Positions 34,409 through 42,875 of a DNA stretch of 64,000 nt are shown in pieces. The position numbers were made by a program, and so were the translations under genes. A model generated the notes under the pieces. That model was not told where the DNA came from, ran no database searches, and saw only the letters and a list, made by a program, of their open reading frames with translations. Origin of the DNA: JBGQOG01 sp052113705 (lineage in GTDB: Bacteria; Pseudomonadota; Alphaproteobacteria; Rhodobacterales; Rhodobacteraceae); assembly GCF_052113705.1 (NCBI RefSeq), contig NZ_JBGQOG010000002.1, positions 186,001 to 250,000 of the forward strand. Reading direction: 5' to 3'. Every line of letters begins with the position of its first letter. Positions within the stretch are counted from its first letter, which is position 1.

Positions 34409-34885
34409 GTGATCCGTTTTATCGCCAATCCGTTTCGTTCCAAATCCCTGACCGCGATGCTGGTGGCCAGCCTCGCGCTGGGCACTGTTGCCAATTTGGG
34501 CAGCGCCCGCGCCGAAACCAAATCCAGTGATCCGACCATCCTCGCCCGTCAGGAGCTGATGGATAAGATCAAGAATGCCTCCGGCGTGCTGGGCGGCATG
34601 GCCAGCGGCAAGATCGCTTTCGACCAGACCAAAGCCGCCGAAGCGGCGGCGGCCCTCGCCGCCGATGCCGCCGCCATCCCCGCGCATTTCGAGACCGAGG
34701 TGCAGGACAAGGCCACCGAGGGCAAGCCCGAGATCTGGCTGAACTTTGCCGATTTCACCAGCAAGGCCGATGCGCTCTATGCGGCGGCGCAAAGCGTCGA
34801 CAGCAGCTCGGTCGAGGGGTTGAAGACCTCGATGGGGCCGATCGGCGGCGCCTGCAAGGCTTGCCATTCCGCCTATCGCATGTGA
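34409..34885 (+). CDS. Class II cytochrome c (cytochrome c'/c-556 family)
   Basis: Periplasmic four-helix-bundle heme protein of 158 residues. A Sec signal peptide ends near SARAE at residue 36, and the single heme site CKACH (Cys149, Cys152, His153) is close to the C-terminus, the hallmark of class II. The first mature helix has ARQELMDK with Met51 where six-coordinate cytochromes c-556 have their axial Met, so c-556 is more likely than NO-binding c'. The start codon is GTG at 34409, supported by AAGGGA upstream. A strong terminator follows. Role is electron transfer or NO/oxidative-stress handling, not decided here. Confidence 0.88.
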   Translation: MIRFIANPFRSKSLTAMLVASLALGTVANLGSARAETKSSDPTILARQELMDKIKNASGVLGGMASGKIAFDQTKAAEAAAALAADAAAIPAHFETEVQDKATEGKPEIWLNFADFTSKADALYAAAQSVDSSSVEGLKTSMGPIGGACKACHSAYRM

Positions 34886-34905
34886 ATTCCCGGCGATGTG
34901 AACGC

Positions 34906-34932
34906 AAAAGGGGGCCGCGAGGCCCCCTTTTT
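34906..34932. terminator. Bidirectional terminator between cytochrome c and I78 genes
   Basis: Symmetric hairpin AAAAGGGGGCC-GCGA-GGCCCCCTTTTT with A-run and T-run on both sides, placed between two convergent genes. Confidence 0.95.
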
Positions 34933-34953
34933 CATCTCATGTGACCGGGCGGA

Positions 34954-35256
34954 TCAGCCGCAGGTCAGCTTTTCGATCTTTTCATCGGCGTCGATGTAGA
35001 TGTTCATCCGCTCGGCGCGGTAATCCATCGTCATCGCGGTGCCGGGGCGCAAAATCCGCACCGGATCCGCAAAGCGCATTGTCTCCAGCACGCTGGCGGG
35101 CTGACCGATCAGCCCCGCCTGCGCGGCGGCCGGGCACATCTGCGCAGGCTCGACACCGGCGGGGGCTTCGGCCATCTCGTCACGGCAGGCCGCGAGCGCG
35201 AGAAAGGCGGTGAGGCCGCCGCAGATCGCGGCGCTTTTCAGCAGGGACCCGCGCAT
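34954..35256 (-). CDS. I78 family peptidase inhibitor lipoprotein, copy 1
   Basis: A 100-residue small lipoprotein. The signal has the lipobox LALAAC, so the mature N-terminus is a lipidated Cys. The mature region has the I78 inhibitor pattern: a Cys (MCPAAAQAG), LIGQPAS, RILRPG, DYRAERMNIYID and the terminal CG. Known family members inhibit serine proteases such as subtilisin. The ATG at 35256 shares one base with the upstream gene's stop (TGATG), so it is coupled to a second I78 gene. Confidence 0.87.
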   Translation of the reverse strand: MRGSLLKSAAICGGLTAFLALAACRDEMAEAPAGVEPAQMCPAAAQAGLIGQPASVLETMRFADPVRILRPGTAMTMDYRAERMNIYIDADEKIEKLTCG

Positions 35257-35573
35257 CAGCCGCAATCAATGTTGTAAACATTGCCGAATTGATCGAGCCG
35301 GAACACGATCCGCTGCGGGTTGTATTCCTGCGGCTCAATCCCGCGGAACTCCACCACCCGGTATTCCCGCGTCACGCCCAGCGACCCGATCACGCCCGCA
35401 GGCTGGCCCAGTGCCGAGATGTAATCCTTGGCGTGGCAGAGGTCAGGCTCGCGCTCTTCCAGCGTGTGATTGATCACCGGCAGGATCGGCGTGTCGATGG
35501 GGGCGATTTCCTCAGGGGCGGACTGGCAGCCGGCCAGCAGCAAGGCCGCAGAAAAAAGCGCTCGTTTCATCAT
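35256..35573 (-). CDS. I78 family peptidase inhibitor lipoprotein, copy 2
   Basis: A 105-residue lipoprotein with lipobox LLLAGC, followed by an acidic linker and the I78 pattern: DLCHAKDYISALGQPAG, YRVVEFRG, NPQRIVFRLDQFGNVYNIDCG. It differs strongly from copy 1 in sequence while keeping the Cys...GQPA...NI.D..CG frame, so the duplication is old. First gene of the pair; divergent from the formaldehyde dehydrogenase gene. Confidence 0.87.
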   Translation of the reverse strand: MMKRALFSAALLLAGCQSAPEEIAPIDTPILPVINHTLEEREPDLCHAKDYISALGQPAGVIGSLGVTREYRVVEFRGIEPQEYNPQRIVFRLDQFGNVYNIDCG

Positions 35574-35651
35574 TCGGACATTCCCCGTGGTTGCACCTGC
35601 GCCGCGTTTGGCACAGTCTCTGACCCGACGATATACAGTGAGGATTGCCCG

Positions 35652-36782
35652 ATGAGAACCCGTGCCGCAGTGGCGCTTGCGCCTGGCCAACCGCTCGAAA
35701 TCATGGAGGTGAACCTCGAAGGCCCGAAGGCCGGCGAGGTTCTGGTCGAGATCAAGGCGACCGGCATTTGCCATACCGATGATTTCACCCGTTCGGGCGC
35801 CGATCCCGAAGGCCTGTTCCCGGCCATCCTTGGCCATGAAGGCGCGGGCATCGTGCTGGAAGTGGGGCCCGGCGTCACCACGCTGAAACCGGGCGACCAT
35901 GTGATCCCGCTCTACACGCCCGAATGCCGCCAATGCCCGAGCTGTCTGAGCCAGAAAACCAACCTCTGCACCTCGATCCGCTCGACGCAGGGGCAGGGGC
36001 TGATGCCGGATGGCACCACGCGGTTCTCGATGCTCGATGGCACGCCGATTCATCACTATATGGGGTGTTCGACCTTCGCCAACCACACGGTCGTGCCCGA
36101 GATTGCACTGGCCAAGGTGCGCGACGACGCGCCGTTCGAGAAGATCTGCTACATCGGTTGCGGCGTCACCACCGGCATCGGCGCGGTGATCAACACCGCC
36201 AAAGTCGAGATCGGCGCCAAGGCGGTGGTCTTTGGTCTGGGCGGCATCGGGCTGAACGTGATTCAAGGCCTGAAAATGGCCGGGGCCGACATGATCATCG
36301 GCGTCGATCTGAACAACGACAAGAAGGAATGGGGCACGCGGTTCGGCATGACCCATTTCGTCAATCCGAAGGAAATCGAAGGCTCCGTCGTTCAGCATAT
36401 CGTCGAGATGACCAAGACGCCCTTCGATCAGATCGGCGGCGCGGACTACTCGTTCGACTGCACGGGTAACGTCAAAGTGATGCGCGATGCGCTCGAATGC
36501 ACCCACCGTGGCTGGGGTCAGTCGATTGTCATCGGCGTGGCCCCGGCGGGCGCGGTGATCGAGACCCGACCGTTCCAGCTGGTCACCGGCCGCGTCTGGA
36601 AAGGCTCGGCCTTTGGGGGCGCGCGCGGGCGCACCGATGTGCCGCAATTCGTCGATTGGTACATGGATGGCAAGATCGAGATCGATCCGATGATCACCCA
36701 TATCTTGCCGCTCGAAGACATCAACAAAGGCTTTGATCTGATGCATTCGGGCGAGAGCATCCGCTCGGTCGTAGTGTTCTGA
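35652..36782 (+). CDS. adhI: S-(hydroxymethyl)glutathione dehydrogenase / class III alcohol dehydrogenase
   Basis: Zinc-dependent, NAD-linked oxidation of S-hydroxymethylglutathione in formaldehyde detoxification; also reduces S-nitrosoglutathione. The 376-residue protein has the catalytic zinc block ATGICHTDDF and GHEGAGIV, the structural zinc cysteines in PECRQCPSCLSQKTNLC, and the NAD motif VFGLGGIGLNVIQG. The conserved SAFGGARGRTDVPQFV block identifies class III. GAGGA precedes the ATG by about eight bases. In Rhodobacter the gene is called adhI or flhA. Confidence 0.97.
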   Translation: MRTRAAVALAPGQPLEIMEVNLEGPKAGEVLVEIKATGICHTDDFTRSGADPEGLFPAILGHEGAGIVLEVGPGVTTLKPGDHVIPLYTPECRQCPSCLSQKTNLCTSIRSTQGQGLMPDGTTRFSMLDGTPIHHYMGCSTFANHTVVPEIALAKVRDDAPFEKICYIGCGVTTGIGAVINTAKVEIGAKAVVFGLGGIGLNVIQGLKMAGADMIIGVDLNNDKKEWGTRFGMTHFVNPKEIEGSVVQHIVEMTKTPFDQIGGADYSFDCTGNVKVMRDALECTHRGWGQSIVIGVAPAGAVIETRPFQLVTGRVWKGSAFGGARGRTDVPQFVDWYMDGKIEIDPMITHILPLEDINKGFDLMHSGESIRSVVVF

Positions 36783-36888
36783 TCTGACCCTGCGGAACCG
36801 GCCCCCGGTCGGTTCCGCGCCTTTCTGCGGGCTTTCGCCGGGACGCGGCTTCTGTCACAACGAAGAAAATGACCCGGAAGGAAACCCG

Positions 36889-37623
36889 ATGGCTGAACCC
36901 CGCGCGCCCCGTCTCTGTGTGCTGATCGACGCAGATAATGTGCCTGCGGGCTATGCCGAGGCGATCTTTGAAGAGATTGCCTCGCTGGGGGAGGCCAGTG
37001 TGCGCCGGATCTATGGCGACTGGTCGGCGCAGCGGCTGAACAAATGGGCCGAAAAGGTCGCGGCGCTGGGCCTGGTGGCCGATCAGCAATTCGCCAATAC
37101 CAAGGGCAAGAACGCGAGCGACATCGGTCTGGTGATCTCGGCAATGGATTTCCTGCATTCGGGGCTGTTCGACGGTTTCGTGCTGGTCAGCTCTGACAGT
37201 GATTTCACCCGGCTGGCGGCACGGATCCGCGAGCAGGGCCTCGATGTCTATGGCATCGGGGAGAAGAAGACGCCCGAGGCGTTCCGTATGGCCTGCAAAC
37301 GCTTCATCTATGTCGAGAATCTGGGGAGCGAGGAGCCGGCTGAGGCGCGGGGCGATGTGACGCGCACCGAAGAGACCTCACCGCGCGGCAAGGAACCGGC
37401 GAAGAATGTTATTCCGCTGGTGGTGGCGGCGATGCGGGCGATTGGCGGCGATGAGGATTGGTATTCGATGGGCCAGATCGGCCAGTTCATCAGTCAGGCC
37501 AACCCGGATTTTGATTCGCGCAGCTATGGCGCGGCAAAACTCTCGGATCTGATCAAGAAAACCGGGCGATTCGAGGTGAAACAGGGGCCGGGCACCCAGC
37601 TGATCGTGCGCGATCTGGCCTGA
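36889..37623 (+). CDS. NYN domain (LabA-like) protein with C-terminal OST-HTH/LOTUS domain
   Basis: A 244-residue protein. The N-terminal NYN (PIN-like nuclease) domain is seen in RLCVLIDADNVPAGY, KGKNASDIGLVISAMDFLHSG and GFVLVSSDSDFTRLAARIREQG, with acidic residues Asp14, Asp16, Asp88 and Asp109-Asp111 region that could bind metal. A polar linker with acidic and Thr/Ser residues is followed by a LOTUS-like domain with YSMGQIGQFISQANPDFDSRSYG. Such proteins are thought to bind and cut RNA. It is downstream of adhI and convergent with the TetR gene. Confidence 0.88.
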   Translation: MAEPRAPRLCVLIDADNVPAGYAEAIFEEIASLGEASVRRIYGDWSAQRLNKWAEKVAALGLVADQQFANTKGKNASDIGLVISAMDFLHSGLFDGFVLVSSDSDFTRLAARIREQGLDVYGIGEKKTPEAFRMACKRFIYVENLGSEEPAEARGDVTRTEETSPRGKEPAKNVIPLVVAAMRAIGGDEDWYSMGQIGQFISQANPDFDSRSYGAAKLSDLIKKTGRFEVKQGPGTQLIVRDLA

Positions 37624-37637
37624 AGCCGGGGCGGCGG

Positions 37638-38297
37638 TCAGAGGCTGACAGCCGCCTTTTGCCCCGCCTTTTGCGCGGAAGCTGTGCCCGCGCCATAGCG
37701 GGCCAGGAACATTTCAACCGCACCATCCACGGCACGTTTGCCGTCGCGATTCGGACAACATTCTTCGATCCCGAACAGGATTCGGGCATGCAGATCCGCC
37801 TTGCACAGCTCGGCGAATTGCTCGGCGGCCAGATCGAAATCTTCGATCACCAGTTCACCCTTTTCGCTGGCATGCCGCAGATAGGCAGAGAGCCGGTCGC
37901 GCAAAAGGCGCGGGCCCGATTCATAGAACTGATGGCCAAGTGTCGGAAAACGCTCACATTCCGCCACGCAAATCCGGAACATCCGCCGCCCGAACTCGGA
38001 GGTGATGAAGGAAACGATCCGTTGGCCCGCGCCCAGCAGAACCTGCTCGACCGGGGCGTCGACATCAAAAATCTCGACCGCCTCATTGGCCTGCTGCAGG
38101 CATTCCTTGCGGGCGGTTTCCATGAACAACAGCTTCTTGTCCGGGAAGTAACTGTACAGAGTCGCCTTTGAGACACCCGCCACGCGGGCGATGTCATCGA
38201 CATTGGCCCCCTCAAACCCGTCGCGCATAAAGACTGTCCGGGCGCCTTCCAGCACCTGATCGTATTTGCGGCCCTTACGGATGGATGGATGACTCAT
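37638..38297 (-). CDS. TetR/AcrR family transcriptional regulator
   Basis: A 219-residue regulator. The N-terminal helix-turn-helix is VLEGARTVFMRDGFEGANVDDIARVAGVSKATLYSYFPDKKLLF, and the C-terminal part with AEQFAELCKADLHARILFG resembles the AefR-like ligand domain. The start is fixed by AAGGAG seven bases upstream. There is no divergent partner within 250 bases, so autoregulation through the inverted repeat at 38316-38336 is the only visible target. Confidence 0.93.
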   Translation of the reverse strand: MSHPSIRKGRKYDQVLEGARTVFMRDGFEGANVDDIARVAGVSKATLYSYFPDKKLLFMETARKECLQQANEAVEIFDVDAPVEQVLLGAGQRIVSFITSEFGRRMFRICVAECERFPTLGHQFYESGPRLLRDRLSAYLRHASEKGELVIEDFDLAAEQFAELCKADLHARILFGIEECCPNRDGKRAVDGAVEMFLARYGAGTASAQKAGQKAAVSL

Positions 38298-38315
38298 AAT
38301 TACTCCTTACAGCGC

Positions 38316-38336
38316 GAACTATAGACTCCGCAGTTC
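38316..38336. promoter_or_regulatory. Putative TetR operator (inverted repeat)
   Basis: GAACT-N11-AGTTC, 21 bases long, lies 19 bases upstream of the TetR start codon, where the promoter of that gene should be. Spacing fits a TetR dimer. Confidence 0.5.
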
Positions 38337-38573
38337 AGTTTGTCCAACTGGCACTGAGTGACGTCACGGAACAGGCGCAGGCGTTTCAGCGACTCCCGAG
38401 GTTGCAAGGACTGGATATAGGAAGGCGGCGGCGAAAATGACAGGTCACGGCCATCGGTGCGGCGGCAAGGGGCGTGTGGCAGGGGGGTGTCGGGCGGTCG
38501 CACAACTGCGGGTCACCCCGGCGAAACGATGCGGGCCTGACGGGTTTGTTGCAGTCGGAGGAAGCGGGAATGA

Positions 38574-38649
38574 TGGTGAGCCGGCTGGGGCTCGAACCCA
38601 GGACCTACTGATTAAAAGTCAGTTGCTCTACCAACTGAGCTACCGGCTC
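38574..38649 (-). tRNA. tRNA-Lys (TTT)
   Basis: 76 bases on the minus strand. Acceptor GAGCCGG pairs with CCGGCTC, followed by A and an encoded CCA. The D-arm TAGCTCAGTTGGTAGAGCA is canonical, the anticodon stem-loop ACTGA-CTTTTAA-TCAGT has anticodon TTT, and the T-arm CTGGGTTCGAGCCCCAG is intact. Confidence 0.98.
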
Positions 38650-38871
38650 TCATCATCATTCGACGCAGCGATATTTTCGCTATGTCCTCAACCCGTAAGC
38701 GATCTTCGCGGGCTGGTACCGTCTCTGTCGTGCCTATGTCATCTTGCGATGCAGCGTCACGACCGATCCGATGGGCGCTCTCTATAAACCCCGCCCGGTG
38801 GGGTCAAGAGATAATCTGCGAAAATTTTCCCCCACTGGCAAATTCTTGGGATCGGGCGTATATCGCAGCCC

Positions 38872-39711
38872 ATGAAACAAGCGATTTTCCCTCAGGGCCT
38901 GCCCTTCATGAAAATGCACGGACTCGGCAACGATTTCGTGGTCATCGATACCCGTGCGGGGAACGGTGCGGTCACGCCTGCGCTGGCGCGGGCTTTGGGC
39001 GACCGGCATCGCGGTGTGGGATTCGATCAGTTGGCCGAGATTGGCCACGCCGATGACGCCGATTTCGCGCTGACCTTCTGGAACAGCGATGGCAGTCAGG
39101 CCGGTGCCTGTGGCAATGCCACGCGCTGTGTCTCGGATTATGTGATGGCACAAAGCGGGCAGACCGCCGTGACCCTGCGCACCCGGCGCGGGCTGTTGCA
39201 CGCGCTGCGGCGGGGCGATGGCCTCGTGTCGGTGAATATGGGGCATCCGCAGCTCGACTGGGCCGAGGTGCCGCTGTCCGGGGCGATGGATGTCACGCAT
39301 CTGCCGCTGCCCGGCGTGCCGATGGCGGTGGGCATGGGCAATCCGCATTGCGTGTTCTTCGTCGCGAATGCCGAGGCCGAGGATGTGACCGCGCGCGGCA
39401 GCGCCATCGAGCATGATCCTTTGTTCCCGCAGGCGACCAATGTGGAATTTGTCAGCCTGCTCGGCCCCGATCATCTGCGGATGCGGGTTTGGGAGCGCGG
39501 CGCGGGAATCACCCTTGCCTGTGGTTCGGGGGCCTGTGCAACGGCGGTGGCGGCGCATCTGCGCGGGCTGACCGGCAAAACCGTGCGGATCGAAATGGAT
39601 GGCGGCGAGATCGAGATCGACTGGCGCGAAGATGGCGTCTGGATGACCGGCCCCACCGCGCATGTCTTTGACGGGGTTCTGTCGCCCGCCTATCTGGCGG
39701 CACACGCATGA
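38872..39711 (+). CDS. dapF: Diaminopimelate epimerase
   Basis: Converts LL- to meso-diaminopimelate for lysine and peptidoglycan, without cofactor. The 279-residue protein has both catalytic cysteines: Cys80 in GACGNATRC and Cys217 in LACGSGAC. Other blocks are MKMHGLGNDFVVID and GMGNPHCVFFV. The gap upstream (38650-38871) contains an ACCCC-N7-GGGGT hairpin at 38789-38805. The stop overlaps the mtaB start as ATGA. Confidence 0.97.
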   Translation: MKQAIFPQGLPFMKMHGLGNDFVVIDTRAGNGAVTPALARALGDRHRGVGFDQLAEIGHADDADFALTFWNSDGSQAGACGNATRCVSDYVMAQSGQTAVTLRTRRGLLHALRRGDGLVSVNMGHPQLDWAEVPLSGAMDVTHLPLPGVPMAVGMGNPHCVFFVANAEAEDVTARGSAIEHDPLFPQATNVEFVSLLGPDHLRMRVWERGAGITLACGSGACATAVAAHLRGLTGKTVRIEMDGGEIEIDWREDGVWMTGPTAHVFDGVLSPAYLAAHA

Positions 39712-41003
39712 AGCCGCCGGTCTTTGCCACTCTGGGCTGTCGCCTCAACGCCTATGAGACCGAGGCGATGAAGGAACTGTCGGCGGCGGCGGGTGTGGAA
39801 AACGCCGTGGTCGTCAACACTTGCGCGGTGACCGCCGAGGCGGTGCGCAAGGCCAAGCAGGAGATCCGCCGCCTCAGCCGCGAGAATCCGGGCGCCACGA
39901 TCATCGTCACCGGTTGCGCGGCGCAGACCGAGCCCGAGACCTTTGCCGCGATGCCGGAAGTGGGCCGCGTCATTGGCAACCATGAGAAAATGCAGGCGGA
40001 AACCTGGGGCAGCATTGGCGAAGAGCTGCGCGCCCCCGGCTTTGGCACTTTGGGCTTTGGCGGCCCGGATTTCATTGGCGCCACTGAAAAGGTGCAGGTC
40101 GATGACATCATGTCGGTCAAAGAGACCGCGGGCCATCTGATCGACGGTTTCGGCCGCCACCGCGCCTATGTGCAGGTGCAAAACGGCTGTGATCACCGTT
40201 GCACCTTCTGCATCATCCCCTATGGGCGTGGCAATTCCCGCTCGGTGCCCGCCGGGGTGGTGGTGGATCAGATCAAACGGCTGGTCGACCGCGGCTTTAA
40301 CGAGGTGGTGCTGACCGGCGTCGATCTCACCTCCTGGGGGGCCGATCTGCCCGCGACGCCACGGCTGGGCGATCTGGTGATGCGGATCCTGAAGCTGGTG
40401 CCGGATCTGGCGCGGCTGCGAATCTCTTCGATCGACAGTATCGAGGCGGATGACAATCTGATGCAGGCGATCGCGACCGAGCCGCGCCTGATGCCGCATC
40501 TGCATCTGAGCCTGCAAGCGGGCGATGATATGATTCTCAAGCGAATGAAGCGCCGCCATCTGCGCGACGATGCGATCCGGTTCTGTGAAGAGGCACGCGC
40601 CCTGCGCCCCGGCATCATCTTTGGCGCGGACATCATCGCCGGTTTCCCGACCGAGACTGAAGAGATGTTCCAGAACTCGTTGAAACTGGTCGAGGATTGC
40701 GGCCTGACCTTCCTGCATGTCTTTCCCTATTCCGCCCGAAAGGGCACGCCCGCGGCGCGGATGCCCCGGGTGGATGGCGCGGCGATCAAGGAGCGCGCCG
40801 CCCGGTTGCGCGCGGCGGGGCAGGCGGCGCTTGAGCGGCATCTGACGGCGCAGGTCGGGCAAGAGCACCGCATCCTCACCGAAGGCCCGCGTCTGGGCCG
40901 GACCGAGGGCTTTGCCGAGGTCTCCTTTGACCGCGACATGCCGGAGGGCAGCATCCTGACCGCCCGCATTCTGGGGCATGACGGCAGCCATTTGCTGGCC
41001 TGA
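39708..41003 (+). CDS. mtaB: tRNA (t6A37) methylthiotransferase MtaB
   Basis: Radical SAM enzyme that converts t6A37 to ms2t6A in tRNAs reading ANN codons. The 431-residue protein has the N-terminal UPF0004 cluster cysteines Cys11, Cys39 and Cys70, and the radical SAM motif CDHRCTFC (Cys161, Cys165, Cys168). NTCAVTAEAVRKAKQ is typical of MtaB as opposed to MiaB or RimO. A C-terminal TRAM-like region follows. Translationally coupled to dapF. Confidence 0.95.
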   Translation: MKPPVFATLGCRLNAYETEAMKELSAAAGVENAVVVNTCAVTAEAVRKAKQEIRRLSRENPGATIIVTGCAAQTEPETFAAMPEVGRVIGNHEKMQAETWGSIGEELRAPGFGTLGFGGPDFIGATEKVQVDDIMSVKETAGHLIDGFGRHRAYVQVQNGCDHRCTFCIIPYGRGNSRSVPAGVVVDQIKRLVDRGFNEVVLTGVDLTSWGADLPATPRLGDLVMRILKLVPDLARLRISSIDSIEADDNLMQAIATEPRLMPHLHLSLQAGDDMILKRMKRRHLRDDAIRFCEEARALRPGIIFGADIIAGFPTETEEMFQNSLKLVEDCGLTFLHVFPYSARKGTPAARMPRVDGAAIKERAARLRAAGQAALERHLTAQVGQEHRILTEGPRLGRTEGFAEVSFDRDMPEGSILTARILGHDGSHLLA

Positions 41004-41033
41004 GCCGGAGACCCTCTCAACACAGGTGGCGCC

Positions 41034-41672
41034 ATGCACCCGAACCCGATCTACCGCGACCACCCGCAGGCCGAAGCGCTGGCCTTCGCGCTGGAACGTG
41101 GCTTCGGCATCCTCTCGGTGAATGGCACCGCCGCGCCGCTTCTGGCGCATATCCCCTTTGCGGCGGCGCCGGAGGCGGGGCGGATCGAGTTTCACCTCGT
41201 GCGCTCCAACCCCATCGTGGCGGCGCTGAAGGAGCCGGGGCAAGCGGCGCTCGCGGTGTCGGGCGCCGAGGCCTATGTCTCGCCCGATTGGTACGGGCTG
41301 CCGGATCAGGTGCCCACCTGGAACTACCTCGCCGTGCATCTGCGCGGCCGGGTCGAGCGGTTGCCGGAGGCGGCCCTGCGCGGCGTGCTTGACCGTCTTT
41401 CGGCGGAATTTGAGCGGCGCTTGTTGCCGAAAACTCCCTGGACGCTGGACAAGATGGACCCGGAGGCGACGGCGCGCCTGATGCGGATGATTGTCCCCTT
41501 TGTCCTGCATGTCGAGGATGTGCAGAGCACCTGGAAGCTGGGCCAGAACAAGCCGCCCGCCGTGCAGGAGGCGGCGGGCCGCGCGATGCAGGCCGCCGAT
41601 ATGGCGCCCGGCGCCCTTGAACTCGGCGCGGCGATGGTCGCGGCTGGAATTGCGCGGCGCGGGGACGTATGA
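41034..41672 (+). CDS. FMN-binding negative transcriptional regulator, PaiB family
   Basis: A 212-residue split-barrel flavin-binding protein: MHPNPIYRDHPQAEALAFALERGFGILSVNG at the start, LAHIPF, HLVRSNPI, DWYGLPDQVPTWNYLAVHLRG and STWKLGQNKPP near the end are all PaiB blocks. In Bacillus PaiB is linked to protease and sporulation genes; in proteobacteria the function is undefined. It lies between mtaB and xseB on the same strand. Confidence 0.93.
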   Translation: MHPNPIYRDHPQAEALAFALERGFGILSVNGTAAPLLAHIPFAAAPEAGRIEFHLVRSNPIVAALKEPGQAALAVSGAEAYVSPDWYGLPDQVPTWNYLAVHLRGRVERLPEAALRGVLDRLSAEFERRLLPKTPWTLDKMDPEATARLMRMIVPFVLHVEDVQSTWKLGQNKPPAVQEAAGRAMQAADMAPGALELGAAMVAAGIARRGDV

Positions 41673-41699
41673 AGGGGCGGCAGCCATGAGGAGAGCCCA

Positions 41700-41948
41700 A
41701 TGACCGATCTTGCGACCGAACTTGCCGCGATGAGTTTCGAAGACGCGATGAGTGCTTTGGAAAAGGTGGTCCGCGATCTGGAATCCGGTCAGGTGACGCT
41801 GGAGCAATCCATCGCGCTCTATGAGCGTGGTGCGGCGCTGAAAGCGCATTGCGAAAAGCAGCTGAAAGCCGCCGAAGAACGGGTGGAGAAAATCACCCTG
41901 GGCGAGAACGGCCAACCCAGTGGCGTGCAGAGCGTCGAGGGTCTGTGA
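41700..41948 (+). CDS. xseB: Exodeoxyribonuclease VII small subunit
   Basis: Small helical subunit of the single-strand exonuclease ExoVII. The 82-residue product has the family core MSFEDAMSALEKVVRDLESGQ, then LEQSIALYERGAALKAHCEKQL. GAGGAG lies upstream of the ATG. The stop shares one base with the ispA start (TGATG), the conserved xseB-ispA coupling. Confidence 0.96.
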   Translation: MTDLATELAAMSFEDAMSALEKVVRDLESGQVTLEQSIALYERGAALKAHCEKQLKAAEERVEKITLGENGQPSGVQSVEGL

Positions 41949-42814
41949 TGTTTCCGGCGCGTCTGGCTGCGGTGCAGCAGCAGGTCCAGCAAGCACTGGA
42001 TGCGGCGATTGCCACACAGCCCGCCGGTGATCTGCGCGACGCCATGGCCTATGCCGCAACGGGCGGCAAACGCCTGCGTGCCTTTCTGGTACTGGAATCC
42101 GCCGCCCTGCATGGGGTGAGCGCCGCGGCAGCCCTGCCGGCGGCGGCGGCGGTTGAGGCGTTGCATGCCTATAGCCTCGTGCATGATGATCTGCCCTGTA
42201 TGGATGACGATGATCTGCGCCGGGGCCTGCCGACCCTGCATGTCAAATGGGACGAGGCGACGGCTGTTCTGGCGGGCGATGCGCTCCAAACACTCGCGTT
42301 TCAGCTCTGCTGTGATCCGGCGCTGGGCGCGCCAGAGCGGCGTCTGGCGCTGGTGGCGGCTTTGGCCGAAGCCTCGGGCGCTTCGGGCATGGTCTATGGT
42401 CAGGCGCTTGATATTGCGGCGGAAACGGCAACGACGCCGCTGACCCTGCCGCAGATCACCGCCTTGCAGGCGGGCAAGACCGGCGCGCTGATCCGCTTTG
42501 CCGCCACCGCCGGGGCGCTTCTCGCGGGGGCCGATCCGAAACCCCTGCGCGATTATTCCGAGGCGCTGGGCCTTGCTTTTCAGATCGCGGACGACATCCT
42601 TGATGTGGAAGGCGACGTGGCCCTGACCGGCAAAAAGCTGGGCAAGGATGCGGCGGCGGGCAAGGCGACCTTTGTCTCGCTTCTGGGGCTGGAGGGCGCG
42701 CGGGCGCGGGCGGCGGAGCTGACCAGCATCGCCTGTGACGCGTTGACGCCCTATGGTCCGGCGGCGGAAAGCTTGCGGGAAGCGGCGCGCTTCGTTATTT
42801 CGCGCCAGAACTGA
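41948..42814 (+). CDS. ispA: Farnesyl diphosphate synthase / polyprenyl synthetase
   Basis: Condenses IPP with allylic diphosphates. The 288-residue enzyme has the first aspartate-rich motif DDLPCMDDDD (residues 80-89) with the extra residues between aspartates that mark short-chain bacterial FPP synthases, GGKRLRAFL, and the second motif QIADDILDVEGD. Encoded with dxs downstream, so precursor supply and chain elongation are co-expressed for quinones and carotenoids. Confidence 0.94.
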   Translation: MFPARLAAVQQQVQQALDAAIATQPAGDLRDAMAYAATGGKRLRAFLVLESAALHGVSAAAALPAAAAVEALHAYSLVHDDLPCMDDDDLRRGLPTLHVKWDEATAVLAGDALQTLAFQLCCDPALGAPERRLALVAALAEASGASGMVYGQALDIAAETATTPLTLPQITALQAGKTGALIRFAATAGALLAGADPKPLRDYSEALGLAFQIADDILDVEGDVALTGKKLGKDAAAGKATFVSLLGLEGARARAAELTSIACDALTPYGPAAESLREAARFVISRQN

Positions 42815-42875
42815 ATTGGCCTAACCTGATCCGGCCCACAATCTGGCCCACAGCCATCCGCCCCGGGGGGCAGCC

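Noticed and set aside
39690..42059. Long open frame opposite mtaB, the PaiB-like gene and xseB
   Set aside because: Crosses three real genes and has no domain.
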